Part shown: one piece after another, positions 1 to 7,831 of the stretch
Numbering within the stretch: the first letter of the stretch is position 1
How the letters are laid out: each line of letters begins with the position of its first letter
Assembly (NCBI RefSeq): GCF_902459585.1
Contig: NZ_CABPSC010000012.1
Span: forward strand, 1-64,000
Source: Pandoraea nosoerga
GTDB lineage: Bacteria; Pseudomonadota; Gammaproteobacteria; Burkholderiales; Burkholderiaceae
Length of the DNA: 64,000 bases
Direction of reading: 5' to 3'
The notes under the pieces: model-generated
Databases searched by the model: none
Told to the model about the DNA's origin: nothing
The model's input: the letters and a program-made list of their open reading frames with translations, nothing else
Made by a program: the position numbers and the translations under genes

Positions 1-1
1 C

Positions 2-526
2 TGGCTCGCGGCTGGCCCGTCGCGCCGACTGACGCCCGCGGGCGCGGGGGTGCAGGCAGCGTGGCGACGCCCCGCGCCCGCCCGAACTCCGTGGCGCACC
101 ACGCTCGTTCGCATCCCGGGCATTTACGCGGCGGACCGCCTGCCGGTGGCGCGCCTGCAACGAGGCACGCCCGCCCTTCGCCCGGAAGACGACGTCTTCA
201 CCAACCATATTCACGCTGACGATCTCGCCGCGATCCTGATCCGCGCGATGTGGCGTGGCAAGCCGCAGCGCGTCGTACACGCGAGCGACGACACGCAATG
301 GCGCATGGGAGAGTATTTCGATCGCGTGGCCGACGCATTCGGGCTGCCGCGCCCGCCGCGCGTCTCGCGCGAGGCGGCCGTGCGCGTGTTGGAGCCGACG
401 TTGCTCTCGTTCATGTCGGAGTCGCGACGGCTCTCGAATGCGCGCCTCAAACGCGAGCTTGGCTACCGGTTGAAGTACCCCGATGTCGCCGCGCTGCTCG
501 CCGCCCTTCCTCCGCAACGTCCATGA
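2..526 (+). CDS. NAD-dependent epimerase/dehydratase family protein, C-terminal part (5' end outside window)
   Basis: The frame is open to the left edge, so 174 C-terminal residues of a longer protein are visible. They read like the C-terminal half of a YeeZ-type atypical SDR (NAD-dependent epimerase family): RIPGIYAADRLP, then FTNHIHADDLA, then HASDDTQWRMGEYFDRVAD and SFMSESRRLSNARLKRELG. The N-terminal Rossmann GxxGxxG motif and the catalytic Tyr-xxx-Lys would lie upstream and cannot be checked. The substrate is not known for this subgroup. A GTG at 50 is an internal codon, not a likely start. The gene ends 16 bases before the convergent stop of the outer-membrane factor gene. The family call is fairly sure; the function is open. 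Confidence 0.8.
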   Translation, partial: WLAAGPSRRLTPAGAGVQAAWRRPAPARTPWRTTLVRIPGIYAADRLPVARLQRGTPALRPEDDVFTNHIHADDLAAILIRAMWRGKPQRVVHASDDTQWRMGEYFDRVADAFGLPRPPRVSREAAVRVLEPTLLSFMSESRRLSNARLKRELGYRLKYPDVAALLAALPPQRP

Positions 527-542
527 CCGCTCGCGCCGCGCC

Positions 543-2069
543 TCACGGCGAGCTATCGAACGTCTCGCCCAATGTCCCGCCCAGCGCCTTGACGAGCGTG
601 AGCGTGGCGTCGATCTGATCGAGCCGCGACTGCGCGGCGTTGCGCCGGGCTTGGCGCGCGAGGCGCTGCGCGTCGAGCCAGCTCTGCAGGTCGATGTCAC
701 CGGCGCGGTAACGCGCGCCCGAGAGTTCGGCCGCGCGTTGCGCAAGCGTGGCGGCCCTGGCGAGCGACGCGTATTGCGACGCCGTGGCCCCGCGCGCCGT
801 CAACGCATCCTCCACTTCGTTCAACGCGCTCAGCAGCGCGTTGCGAAACGACGCCACCGACTGCTCGTAATCATTGCGCGCGATGGCCGTCGTGAAGCGC
901 GCCGTCTGGACCTGGAGGAATGGCAGCGCGATCGTGGCGGCGAGCGTGCCCACGGGATTGGCGAGCAGCCGCGAGAGCGAATCGCTGGTCGTGCCGGCCG
1001 TGCCCGTGAGCGTGAACGTCGGATAGAAGGACAGCCTGGCCGCGTCCACGTCGGCGAGCCGTGCGCGCACCCGCGTCTCGGCGGCGGCCAGATCGGGGCG
1101 CCGCGCGAGCAGCGACGCCGGCAGCCCGGGCGAGACTTCCGGCAGGTACGCCTGTGCCAGCGACACGTTCTCGGCGAACCGCGTTTGCGGCGGCAGCCCG
1201 AGCGCCACGGCAAGCGAGTGCCGCGCCGCATCGCGCAGCCGCTCCCAATTGGCGAGCGCGCCTGCCACCGCGTCGCGATCCTGATGCGCCTGCACCGGGT
1301 CGATGCCCGACACCGCACCGGCGCGGCGCTTCGCCTCGACGAGCGCCACGACGTGTTCGGCGGCGCGCAGGTCCTCCTGTGCGCTCGACACGTTCTCGTT
1401 CAGATACGCCACGCGCCAGTACAGCGACGCGACCTGGCTCGATAGCGAGAGCGCGGCGGCACGCCGGTCCCATGCGCTCGCCGCGGCCTGCCAGTGGGCG
1501 GCGTCGCGCTGCGCCGCGAGCTTGTTCCAGACGTCGACCTCATACGTGATGCTGACGCTCGCGCCCGACACCGTCTGCGTCTGCCCGTTGTAGGGGGCGC
1601 GATTGCCATCGAGCGCGCGCGACTTCGATCCGGTCACGGACGCCGAAAACTGCGGCCATCGATTCGCGCCGGCGAGACCGGCCTGCAGCGCGTCGCGATC
1701 GGCTTGCAGCGCCTTGATGGCGAGGGCCGGATTGGCAGCCAGCGCCTGGGAAATGAGCGTGTCGAGCTCCGGATCGCGAAACGCATGCCACCACGGGTCG
1801 ATGTCGGCGGCCTCGGGCGCGCCGGCAACGGATCGGGACGCGGCAACGGCCGCCGCGCCGTCGAGCGTCGCTTGATACTGCGCGGGAATGTCGAGGGCGG
1901 GGCGCTCGTATGTCGCGCGCGTGAGACTGCATCCGCACACGAGTGCCGCGGCGGCGAACGCGCCCGCCGTGGGCAGCGTCGCCGCCGCGCGTGCGACGAG
2001 GGCATGGCGAGCGCGCCGAAGGCGATGAAGGTGGTGAAGCGGGCGAGGCAATCCTGTCGAGCGAATCAT
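543..2069 (-). CDS. RND/MacAB-type efflux outer-membrane lipoprotein (NodT/OprM family)
   Basis: A 508-residue outer-membrane channel of the TolC/NodT class that would complete the adjacent MacAB tripartite pump. The N-terminus carries a signal peptide ending in a lipobox-like LVCGC, with the probable lipidated Cys near residue 47. Two OEP repeats follow, with YEVDVWNKLAAQRDAA and SLLARRPDLAAAE, a motif typical of this family. I start at ATG 2069 because it gives a normal lipoprotein N-terminus. The frame also extends to a GTG at 2180 that overlaps the macB stop (GTGA), but that start would translate straight through a strong terminator hairpin. The terminator (2080-2118) sits just before the chosen start, so expression relative to macB is likely reduced or independent. 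The substrate cannot be told from sequence. Confidence 0.9.
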   Translation of the reverse strand: MIRSTGLPRPLHHLHRLRRARHALVARAAATLPTAGAFAAAALVCGCSLTRATYERPALDIPAQYQATLDGAAAVAASRSVAGAPEAADIDPWWHAFRDPELDTLISQALAANPALAIKALQADRDALQAGLAGANRWPQFSASVTGSKSRALDGNRAPYNGQTQTVSGASVSITYEVDVWNKLAAQRDAAHWQAAASAWDRRAAALSLSSQVASLYWRVAYLNENVSSAQEDLRAAEHVVALVEAKRRAGAVSGIDPVQAHQDRDAVAGALANWERLRDAARHSLAVALGLPPQTRFAENVSLAQAYLPEVSPGLPASLLARRPDLAAAETRVRARLADVDAARLSFYPTFTLTGTAGTTSDSLSRLLANPVGTLAATIALPFLQVQTARFTTAIARNDYEQSVASFRNALLSALNEVEDALTARGATASQYASLARAATLAQRAAELSGARYRAGDIDLQSWLDAQRLARQARRNAAQSRLDQIDATLTLVKALGGTLGETFDSSP

Positions 2070-2079
2070 CAGATCTGTC

Positions 2080-2118
2080 AAAAAGACCCCCGCGCGCGAC
2101 ACCGAATCGCGCGCGGGG
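2080..2118 (-). terminator. Strong intrinsic terminator between macB and the outer-membrane factor gene
   Basis: On the minus strand a perfect 12-bp GC-rich stem (CCCCGCGCGCGA with its complement) closes a 7-nt loop and is followed by GTCTTTTT. This is a textbook rho-independent terminator. It lies 59 bases after the macB stop and 11 bases before the ATG of the next gene on the same strand. It should end or strongly reduce macAB transcription before the channel gene. Confidence 0.85.
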
Positions 2119-2176
2119 TTTGAAAAACCACCCCGGGCTGTACAGGGGGGAGCCACGGGACGGTTGGGGGGCAAAA

Positions 2177-4312
2177 TCACTCACGAGCCAGCGCGTCGAC
2201 GGGATCGAGCCGTGCCGCGCTGCGCGCGGGCCACCAGCCGCTTGCCATACCGATGGCGCTCGCGCACGCCACGGCCGCGACAAACGTGCTCACGGAAAAC
2301 ACCACGGCGATCTGCGGCACGAACAGCGTCACGAGCCGGCCGATGACATACGACAGCGCCACGCCGACGGCGCCGCCCATCAGGCATACGAGCACCGCTT
2401 CGATGAGGAACTGTCGCAGGATGTCCTGACGGCGTGCGCCGATTGCCCGCCGGATGCCGATCTCGCGCGTGCGCTCGGTGACCGACACCAGCATGATGTT
2501 CATGACGCCGATGCCGCCGACGACCAGCGAGATGAGCGCCACGAACGAGAGCAGCAGCGTGAGCATCTGGCTCGTGCGGGAGATCGACTTCACGATCGTG
2601 TCCATGTTGAACGTGAAGAAGTCCTTCTGGCCGTGCGCGTGTGTGAGCACGCGGATGATCCCGGCTTCGGCGGCGGCCGGCGGATGGCCGTCGACCACGC
2701 GCACGGTGATCGATTCGAGATGCTGCTGCCCCGACAGGCGGCTGGCGACCGTCGTCCACGGCACATACACGTTGAGCGAGCGGCTCACGAACATCGACGA
2801 CTTGTCGCGTATCACGCCGATGATGCGCAGCGGCAGCGATCCCGCGAGCACGATCTGTCCGATGGGATCGCCGCCGTTGGGCATGAGCTTTCTGAGCGCG
2901 TTCTCGCCGATTACGGCGACTTGTGCCTGACGCTCGATCTCCTTGGCGTCGAAACTGCGGCCGCGCGCGAGCTTGAGCCCGTTCGCGCGCAGGAAGTCGG
3001 CGCCTTCGCCATGCACCTGCGCGTCCGTGTCGAGCCGCCCGAAGCGCACACGTATCGTGCGCGGGCCGATCTGCGGCGACACGCTGTCGGTGTAGGGCTG
3101 CGCGGCGAGCAGCGCGGCGTCGCGCGGCAGCAGCGTGCGAATCTCGGCGGCCTTGTCGTCGTTGAAATCCTTGCCGCGCAGCACCGTGATGGTGTTCGGC
3201 GCGATGCTGCCGATGTCGTCGATCACGCGCCGCTTCGTGCCTTCGCCGATCGCCGAGAGCGATACGACGGACGTGATGCCGATGACGATACCGAGCATCG
3301 TGAGCCCGGTGCGCAGCCGGTGCGACGCGAGCGCGTGCCACGCCATCGCCAGGCTCTCCGAGAAAGTGGGCCAGCCGGCCAGCCAGGGCCGCCGCCGCGG
3401 CTGCTGCTGCGGCTGCTGCTGCTGCTGCTGCTGCGGCTGGCCGGCGCGCGGCGCGGTGACGACGTCGCGGTTCACGTCACCGCTCACGTCGCGGTTCACG
3501 TCACCGCTCATGCCGCCGCCTACGTCACCCGATCCGACGCCCCACGCCTCCTCTGCGGCGCGGCCCGGCTTGCGATCGCGACGCGCGGCGCCGTCGGCCT
3601 CGCTCACGGGCGGTGTCTCGTTGATGCGATCGCGCACGATGCGCCCGTCCGCGATATCGATGACGCGCTGCGCCCACGCCGCCACGCCCGGGTCGTGCGT
3701 CACGAGAATGATCGTGTGCCCGCGCGCATGGAGCTCGCGCAGGATCTGCATGACTTCGAGGCCGCTGCGGCTGTCGAGCGCGCCGGTGGGCTCGTCCGCG
3801 AGGATGATGTCGCCGCCGTTCATCAGTGCACGGGCAATGCTCACGCGCTGCTGCTGGCCGCCCGACATCTGCGCCGGGCGGTGCGACACATGCGCGCCGA
3901 GGCCCAGACGCTCGAGCAGCGCTGCCGCGCGCGCCGCGCGCGAGGGCTTCGGCGTGCCGGCGTACACGGCCGGCACTTCGACATTGCCCTGCGCCGTGAG
4001 ATGCCCCATCAGGTGATAGCGCTGGAAGATGAAACCGAAATACTCGCGGCGCAGGCGGGCGAGGGCGTCGTCGGCGAGCGAGGCCACGTCGCGCCCGTCG
4101 ATCTCGTAGCGGCCCGCGCTCGCGCGGTCGAGGCAACCGAGCACGTTCATCAGCGTCGACTTGCCGGAGCCGGACGGCCCCATGATCGCGACCATCTCCG
4201 CGCGGCGAATCACAAGGTCGACGTCGCGCAAGACCGTGACCGCGCTCGCGCCCTCGCCGAAGGTGCGGCAGACGCCTGCGAGACGCAGCAGCGGTTCGCC
4301 GGCGCGCGTCAC
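2177..4312 (-). CDS. macB: MacB-type ABC transporter: fused ATPase and permease of a tripartite efflux pump
   Basis: A 711-residue inner-membrane protein. The N-terminal ATPase has Walker A GPSGSGKST at about residues 45-53, signature MSGGQQQR near 149-156, Walker B IILADEP near 169-175 and the switch His in LVTHD. An MacB core follows: TM1 near 336-358, a large periplasmic domain and three C-terminal TM helices. MacB powers export of macrolides, lipopeptides or haem-type substrates through MacA and an outer-membrane channel. GTG 4312 overlaps the macA stop (GTGA), indicating translational coupling. Oddity: the linker between ATPase and TM1 (about 255-307) contains repeated GDV/NRDV units and a glutamine run (QQQQQQQPQQQ) encoded by CTG/CGG triplets. 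Confidence 0.95.
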   Translation of the reverse strand: MTRAGEPLLRLAGVCRTFGEGASAVTVLRDVDLVIRRAEMVAIMGPSGSGKSTLMNVLGCLDRASAGRYEIDGRDVASLADDALARLRREYFGFIFQRYHLMGHLTAQGNVEVPAVYAGTPKPSRAARAAALLERLGLGAHVSHRPAQMSGGQQQRVSIARALMNGGDIILADEPTGALDSRSGLEVMQILRELHARGHTIILVTHDPGVAAWAQRVIDIADGRIVRDRINETPPVSEADGAARRDRKPGRAAEEAWGVGSGDVGGGMSGDVNRDVSGDVNRDVVTAPRAGQPQQQQQQQPQQQPRRRPWLAGWPTFSESLAMAWHALASHRLRTGLTMLGIVIGITSVVSLSAIGEGTKRRVIDDIGSIAPNTITVLRGKDFNDDKAAEIRTLLPRDAALLAAQPYTDSVSPQIGPRTIRVRFGRLDTDAQVHGEGADFLRANGLKLARGRSFDAKEIERQAQVAVIGENALRKLMPNGGDPIGQIVLAGSLPLRIIGVIRDKSSMFVSRSLNVYVPWTTVASRLSGQQHLESITVRVVDGHPPAAAEAGIIRVLTHAHGQKDFFTFNMDTIVKSISRTSQMLTLLLSFVALISLVVGGIGVMNIMLVSVTERTREIGIRRAIGARRQDILRQFLIEAVLVCLMGGAVGVALSYVIGRLVTLFVPQIAVVFSVSTFVAAVACASAIGMASGWWPARSAARLDPVDALARE
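3397..3530. repeat. Triplet microsatellite and 24-bp direct repeat inside macB
   Basis: On the plus strand a run of CTG/CGG triplets at about 3397-3438 encodes the MacB glutamine stretch. It is followed at about 3460-3515 by two near-identical copies of a 24-bp unit (gcggttcacgtcaccgctca plus cgtc) that encode the NRDV/SGDV repeats. Both keep the reading frame. Such tracts are prone to slippage in whole codons, so linker length may vary between strains. Confidence 0.75.
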
Positions 4313-5466
4313 AGAATGCCTCCCGAGTCGGGGGTGGCGCCTGGCGGCGGCGCGTCGGTCGGATCGGCCGTCACCACGCGCTCGCCTTCGGTCAGGCCGT
4401 CGAGCGCCTGCGCCATGAGACGGTTGTCGAGCCCCACCTTCACCCAGCGCACGTGTGCGTTGCCCCTCGCATCGAGCACCCGAACGCGATAGCGGCCGTC
4501 GGCGCGCTTCTCGCCGAGCGCCACCGACGGGAACGCGAGCGCCTTTTCGATGCGCGCCCGCACGATCGACACCTGCGCCGTCATGTCGGGGCGCAGCACG
4601 CCATGCGGGTTCGGCACATCGAACAAGGCGTTGAAGAAGATGGCGTTGTTGATTTTCTCGGGCGAGGGCTGGATCACGCGCAGCTTGCCTTCGTAGCGCG
4701 TCTCGGGGGCGCCGAGGATCGTGAAGTACACGTGCTGGCCCTCGCGCACGCGCACGACGTCCGCCTCGGAGACCTGCGCGCGGACCGTCATCATCGAGAG
4801 GTCGGCGATCTTGAGAATCGTCGGAATCTGATAGATCGCCGTGACCGTCTGCCCTTCCTGCGTGGTGATGGCGGTGACCGTGCCATTGAGCGGTGCGGTA
4901 ATGCGTGTGTACGACAGGTTCGTGCGCGCCTTGTCGACCTTCACGTTCTGTTGGCGAATCTGCGAGTCGAGCGACTCGAGCTCGGCCGCAAGCGCATCGC
5001 GTTCGGTGCGCGCCTTCTCCAGCTCGCGCGGCGAGGTGGCGTCGTCGTGCGCGAGCAGGCGTTGACGCGCGAGCTCGCGCTCTGCCTGCGCGAAGCGAAG
5101 CGATTTGGCACGGCGGTCGGCCGCGAGCGTCGAGAGTCCGGCGGTCGCTTCGCGCAGGTCGTTGTCGCTGGAGGTCGGATCGATCTCGGCCAGCAACTGG
5201 CCTTTGGCCACGCGATCGCCGAGCACCACCTTGAGCGAGCGCAACTGGCCGTTCGCCTGCGAGCCGACTTCCACCTGCTTGATCGGCTGGAGCACGCCCG
5301 TGGCGAGGACCGCATCTTCCAGATCGGCGCGCACGACCCTGGCGCTCAGATATGCGGGCGGCTTCGGGCGCGGCCATTGCCAGACGGCAATACCGCAGAG
5401 CACGACGAGAATGGCCGCGCCAATCTTGCGGCGGCGCGTGAGGCGAAACAGCGGGAGAGGCGTCAT
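4309..5466 (-). CDS. macA: MacA-type periplasmic adaptor (membrane fusion protein)
   Basis: A 385-residue RND/MacA-family adaptor. One N-terminal TM segment (IGAAILVVLCGIAVWQW) is followed by the lipoyl/hairpin region (QVEVGSQANGQLRSLKVVLG, a long coiled coil around residues 100-175, then TRITAPLNGTVTAITTQEGQ). The beta-barrel and C-terminal membrane-proximal domains complete the usual layout and length. It links MacB to the outer-membrane channel. I choose ATG 5466, which puts the charged RLTRRRK just before the TM segment; a TTG at 5493 is possible but needs an unusual start. The stop overlaps the macB GTG. Confidence 0.93.
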   Translation of the reverse strand: MTPLPLFRLTRRRKIGAAILVVLCGIAVWQWPRPKPPAYLSARVVRADLEDAVLATGVLQPIKQVEVGSQANGQLRSLKVVLGDRVAKGQLLAEIDPTSSDNDLREATAGLSTLAADRRAKSLRFAQAERELARQRLLAHDDATSPRELEKARTERDALAAELESLDSQIRQQNVKVDKARTNLSYTRITAPLNGTVTAITTQEGQTVTAIYQIPTILKIADLSMMTVRAQVSEADVVRVREGQHVYFTILGAPETRYEGKLRVIQPSPEKINNAIFFNALFDVPNPHGVLRPDMTAQVSIVRARIEKALAFPSVALGEKRADGRYRVRVLDARGNAHVRWVKVGLDNRLMAQALDGLTEGERVVTADPTDAPPPGATPDSGGIL

Positions 5467-5560
5467 CGATCGCGAAAAAACGGGATACCGCAAGGTGCGG
5501 ACGTGTTGGCGATCCTAATCAAAGAGGGGGCGGCAAACTGTTTTTTGTTGTTGTGACTTT

Positions 5561-5620
5561 GTGAACGGACGTGAATGGACGTGGGCGGACATGGGCGGAC
5601 ATGGGCGCACATGGGCGGCG
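5561..5620. repeat. 10-bp tandem array, six units
   Basis: Six consecutive 10-mers with consensus gtgggcggac: gtgaacggac, gtgaatggac, gtgggcggac, atgggcggac, atgggcgcac, atgggcggcg. The units are degenerate at the first and fourth to seventh positions. The array is intergenic, between macA and the BON-like gene. Confidence 0.85.
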
Positions 5621-5691
5621 TGTGGCGGCCCATTCGGTCTTCTTGTTCCGTTCGATTCCTTGGGGGCGTTTTCCCGTCAGATCCTTCCGGC

Positions 5692-5736
5692 GTGTCTGGC
5701 GTGTTAGGCGTGTTTGGCGTGTTAGGCGTGTTTGGC
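5692..5736. repeat. 9-bp tandem array, five units
   Basis: Five units alternating gtgttaggc and gtgtttggc, the first being gtgtctggc. The alternation implies duplication of an 18-bp pair. The array ends 41 bases before the stop of the BON-like gene. Confidence 0.85.
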
Positions 5737-5776
5737 GCGGCAGCGCCGAAGCGAGACTCGCCCGCGCGCGCTGCCG

Positions 5777-6430
5777 TCAGGGCAGCGGCTTTGCGCCGGC
5801 CGGCAGTTCGGGATGCGCCGGCGTGGGGTAGGTCAGGCGCGGCAGCGGCGTGCCGGGTCGATGCACCACCAGTTGGTCGACCACGGCTTCTACGTCGGCC
5901 GTCTCGCCCAGCGCCTTGAGGAACTTCGCGACGGCAAAGCTCGGTGCGACGCAGCCCTGGACGACGATGATCCGACGCTCGAACGTGAGCCAGAGCGACG
6001 TCTGCGCGGCCCATGGAATCTCGGCAGCAATGCTCGAGAGCCGCCGTTGCGCGGCTTCGGCGATCTCCGCGTCGTATCGATAGCTGTTGGACAGCCGGCA
6101 GCGCCCTTCGAGCCAGCAGTGATTGCCTTTCTCGATGCGGTGATGGGCGTTGGCAAGCCAGTCCGATTCACGCATGGCGGGCCCGAGCGGTGCGGGGCAA
6201 TCGGCGATCGCCATGGAAATGTGGAGAAAGGGATCGTGGCCGAAATTGCGTAATTCGTCCGGGGCGGGCGCGGCGAAAGCCGACGTGGGCGGCGCCGAGG
6301 CCCCGCCGGGCAAGGCGTTCGGCGCGCCCTGGGCAGTTGCCGTCATGCCCAGGCTCGCGGCCGCGGCGGCGGCCAGCCGGCTGCACAGTGTGAAGATTGC
6401 ACCGCGCCTATGACGCACATGGCCTCCCAT
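5777..6430 (-). CDS. Exported protein of unknown function with a BON-like region
   Basis: A 217-residue protein with a probable Sec signal peptide: basic MGGHVRHRR, a hydrophobic Ala-rich core, and likely cleavage after the TATAQGA region. The centre has DPFLHISMAIADCPAPLGP and two Cys in NHCWLEGRCRLSNSYRYD that could form a disulfide in the periplasm. The stretch from about residue 120 to 165 (IAEAAQRRLSSIAAEIPWA, then RRIIVVQGCVAPSFAVAKF) resembles a BON-type alpha-beta fold that binds membranes or lipids, but this is a weak, by-eye match. The ATG at 6430 lacks a clear ribosome-binding site; a GTG four codons in follows GGAGG and is an alternative. It is a single gene downstream of a divergent regulatory region. 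Confidence 0.65.
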   Translation of the reverse strand: MGGHVRHRRGAIFTLCSRLAAAAAASLGMTATAQGAPNALPGGASAPPTSAFAAPAPDELRNFGHDPFLHISMAIADCPAPLGPAMRESDWLANAHHRIEKGNHCWLEGRCRLSNSYRYDAEIAEAAQRRLSSIAAEIPWAAQTSLWLTFERRIIVVQGCVAPSFAVAKFLKALGETADVEAVVDQLVVHRPGTPLPRLTYPTPAHPELPAGAKPLP

Positions 6431-6698
6431 GGTCTGGACGGTCGGCGCCCACGGCGCGGTGACGCCGAGGGGGCGGCGCGAAAATGGCTATAATTGCGCG
6501 CTATATCCGCCAACGTCGCCGAAATTTCGGTTTCGCGAACGCTGATGACTCCCGGTGCGGGCAGGGCAGGCATCGGCGCACCTTACCGATCCTTTCTGAA
6601 ATAAGGATTGGACGCCATTCTATAAGATGCTTCGGTCAACGCCCGAGCGGACGCGGGGGCAGACTCCGGTGTACTTCGACACCAAGGGAGCACGAACC
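6431..6698. other. Divergent intergenic region between the BON-like gene and the two-component operon
   Basis: No gene is supported here. It contains a perfect -10 hexamer (TATAAT, 6489-6494) in the plus direction without a good -35, and an AT-richer patch at 6590-6625. It likely holds promoters for genes on both sides. Confidence 0.4.
6489..6494 (+). promoter_or_regulatory. Candidate -10 element (TATAAT)
   Basis: A perfect sigma-70 -10 hexamer in otherwise GC-rich DNA, about 200 bases before the small ORF and 440 before the response regulator. No matching -35 was found at 16-18 bp, so the call is tentative. Confidence 0.35.
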
Positions 6699-6920
6699 AT
6701 GTCTTCAGGCATTGGTGCGCCGGGTTCGGCGCTGCATCGGGCCTGGCGTTTGCCGGGTCAGGGAAAGGCCGCGACGGTGGGCACTCGGCGTGCCGCGTCG
6801 TCGCCCGATAGATATACGAACGCGCTGCGTGCGCTTTCGACCGCGCCGGCGCCTGCCGGCCTCACTCAGGACAGCGCCGTGAAGCTGTCGCAGGGGCCGC
6901 GCGAACCTCGCCAAACGTAA
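6699..6920 (+). CDS. Possible small protein (73 aa) preceding the two-component operon
   Basis: A short frame opening with MSSGIGAPGSALHRAWRLPG and preceded by GGGAG about nine bases before the ATG. It ends 17 bases before the response-regulator start and so could be the first gene of that operon. It has no TM segment, signal peptide or recognisable domain and is rich in Ala, Arg and Pro, as random frames in this DNA also are. I give it modest weight because of its spacing and ribosome-binding site. Confidence 0.35.
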   Translation: MSSGIGAPGSALHRAWRLPGQGKAATVGTRRAASSPDRYTNALRALSTAPAPAGLTQDSAVKLSQGPREPRQT

Positions 6921-6937
6921 ATTACCGAGAGAGCTTC

Positions 6938-7831
6938 ATGAGTCTGCATGTTCTTCTGGTCGACGACGATCCCGTCGTGCGCGACCTGCTGCGCGAATTG
7001 CTGCATGCCAACGGCATGCAGGTCTCGGTGCTGCACAACGGGGCTTCGCTGCTGCGCCGGCTCGAGCTCGAGCGTCCGTCGGTGATTCTGCTCGACATCA
7101 TGATGCCGGAGCGCGACGGGCTGCGCGCGCTGCAGGATCTGCGCGCCGCCGGCGAAGACATTCCGGTGATCATGCTGTCCGCACGCGGCGGCCCGCTTGA
7201 CCGGGCGCTCGGGCTGGAACTGGGCGCCGACGACTATCTCGTCAAGCCGTTCGACACGCGCGAGCTGCTCGCGCGCATCCACGCGGTGCTGCGCCGCCGC
7301 GGACCGGTGGCGGCCAGCGCGCCCGACGCCCGCGCACCCTACCGCTTCGGCCCGTTCGAGCTCGACTACACGCTGCGCACGCTGCAGCGCGAGGGCGAGC
7401 GTCTGCCGCTGCGCGACACGGAGTTCGCCATGCTCAAGGCATTCACGCAGCACCCGATGCAGGTGCTCCCGCGTGTGAAGCTGCACGCCATGCTGTACGG
7501 CGATGGCATCACGTTCCGCGATCGCAGCCTCGACGTGCCGGTGTGGCGGCTGCGGCGTCTCATCGAAGCCGATCCGTCCGAGCCGCGCTACATCCAGACG
7601 ATTCGCGGCAAGGGCTACGTTTTCGTGCCGGGCGGCGAGCTGTCCGGGGATGCGAGCGCCGACGCGCGGGAGCCGTCCGGCAGTCTCGGTGGCATGGGCG
7701 GCATGGGGGGCACGGGTGGCATGGGGGGCACGGGCGGCGTGGGGCAGGACGGCGACGACGGCATGGCCCTTGCGGCCCCTGCCGCGGCGGGCAAGCGCGC
7801 GGCGCGCGGCTGGCGGGAGTCTGCTGCGTGA
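6938..7831 (+). CDS. OmpR-family response regulator with glycine-rich tail
   Basis: A 297-residue DNA-binding response regulator. The receiver domain (1-115) has acidic pocket DDD at 9-11, phosphoacceptor Asp53 (LLDIMMPERDG) and Lys103 (LVKPFD). A winged-helix OmpR/PhoB domain runs from about 130 to 232 and ends in RYIQTIRGKGYVFVPGG. It should control genes according to phosphorylation by the kinase encoded next. The start has GAGAG upstream. After the normal domain end it carries about 60 extra residues including a repeated GGMGGMGGTGGMGGTGG stretch, unusual for the family. The stop overlaps the kinase GTG by four bases. Confidence 0.95.
   Translation: MSLHVLLVDDDPVVRDLLRELLHANGMQVSVLHNGASLLRRLELERPSVILLDIMMPERDGLRALQDLRAAGEDIPVIMLSARGGPLDRALGLELGADDYLVKPFDTRELLARIHAVLRRRGPVAASAPDARAPYRFGPFELDYTLRTLQREGERLPLRDTEFAMLKAFTQHPMQVLPRVKLHAMLYGDGITFRDRSLDVPVWRLRRLIEADPSEPRYIQTIRGKGYVFVPGGELSGDASADAREPSGSLGGMGGMGGTGGMGGTGGVGQDGDDGMALAAPAAAGKRAARGWRESAA

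Larger units (their letters stand above)
5467..5776. other. Intergenic spacer upstream of macA with two short tandem arrays
   Basis: This 310-bp stretch between the BON-like gene and macA holds no convincing gene. It contains a T-rich tract at 5541-5556 and the two tandem arrays listed separately. It should carry the macA promoter on the minus strand, but I see no good -35/-10 pair. Confidence 0.5.

Noticed and set aside
2177-5377. A single 1066-codon frame covering both macB and the antisense-like part of macA
   Set aside because: MacB similarity begins at GTG 4312; upstream of it the same frame is out of phase with the real macA gene.
6602-6625. TTGGAC...TATAAG as a promoter before the response regulator
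   Set aside because: The two hexamers are only 7 bp apart, incompatible with sigma-70 spacing.
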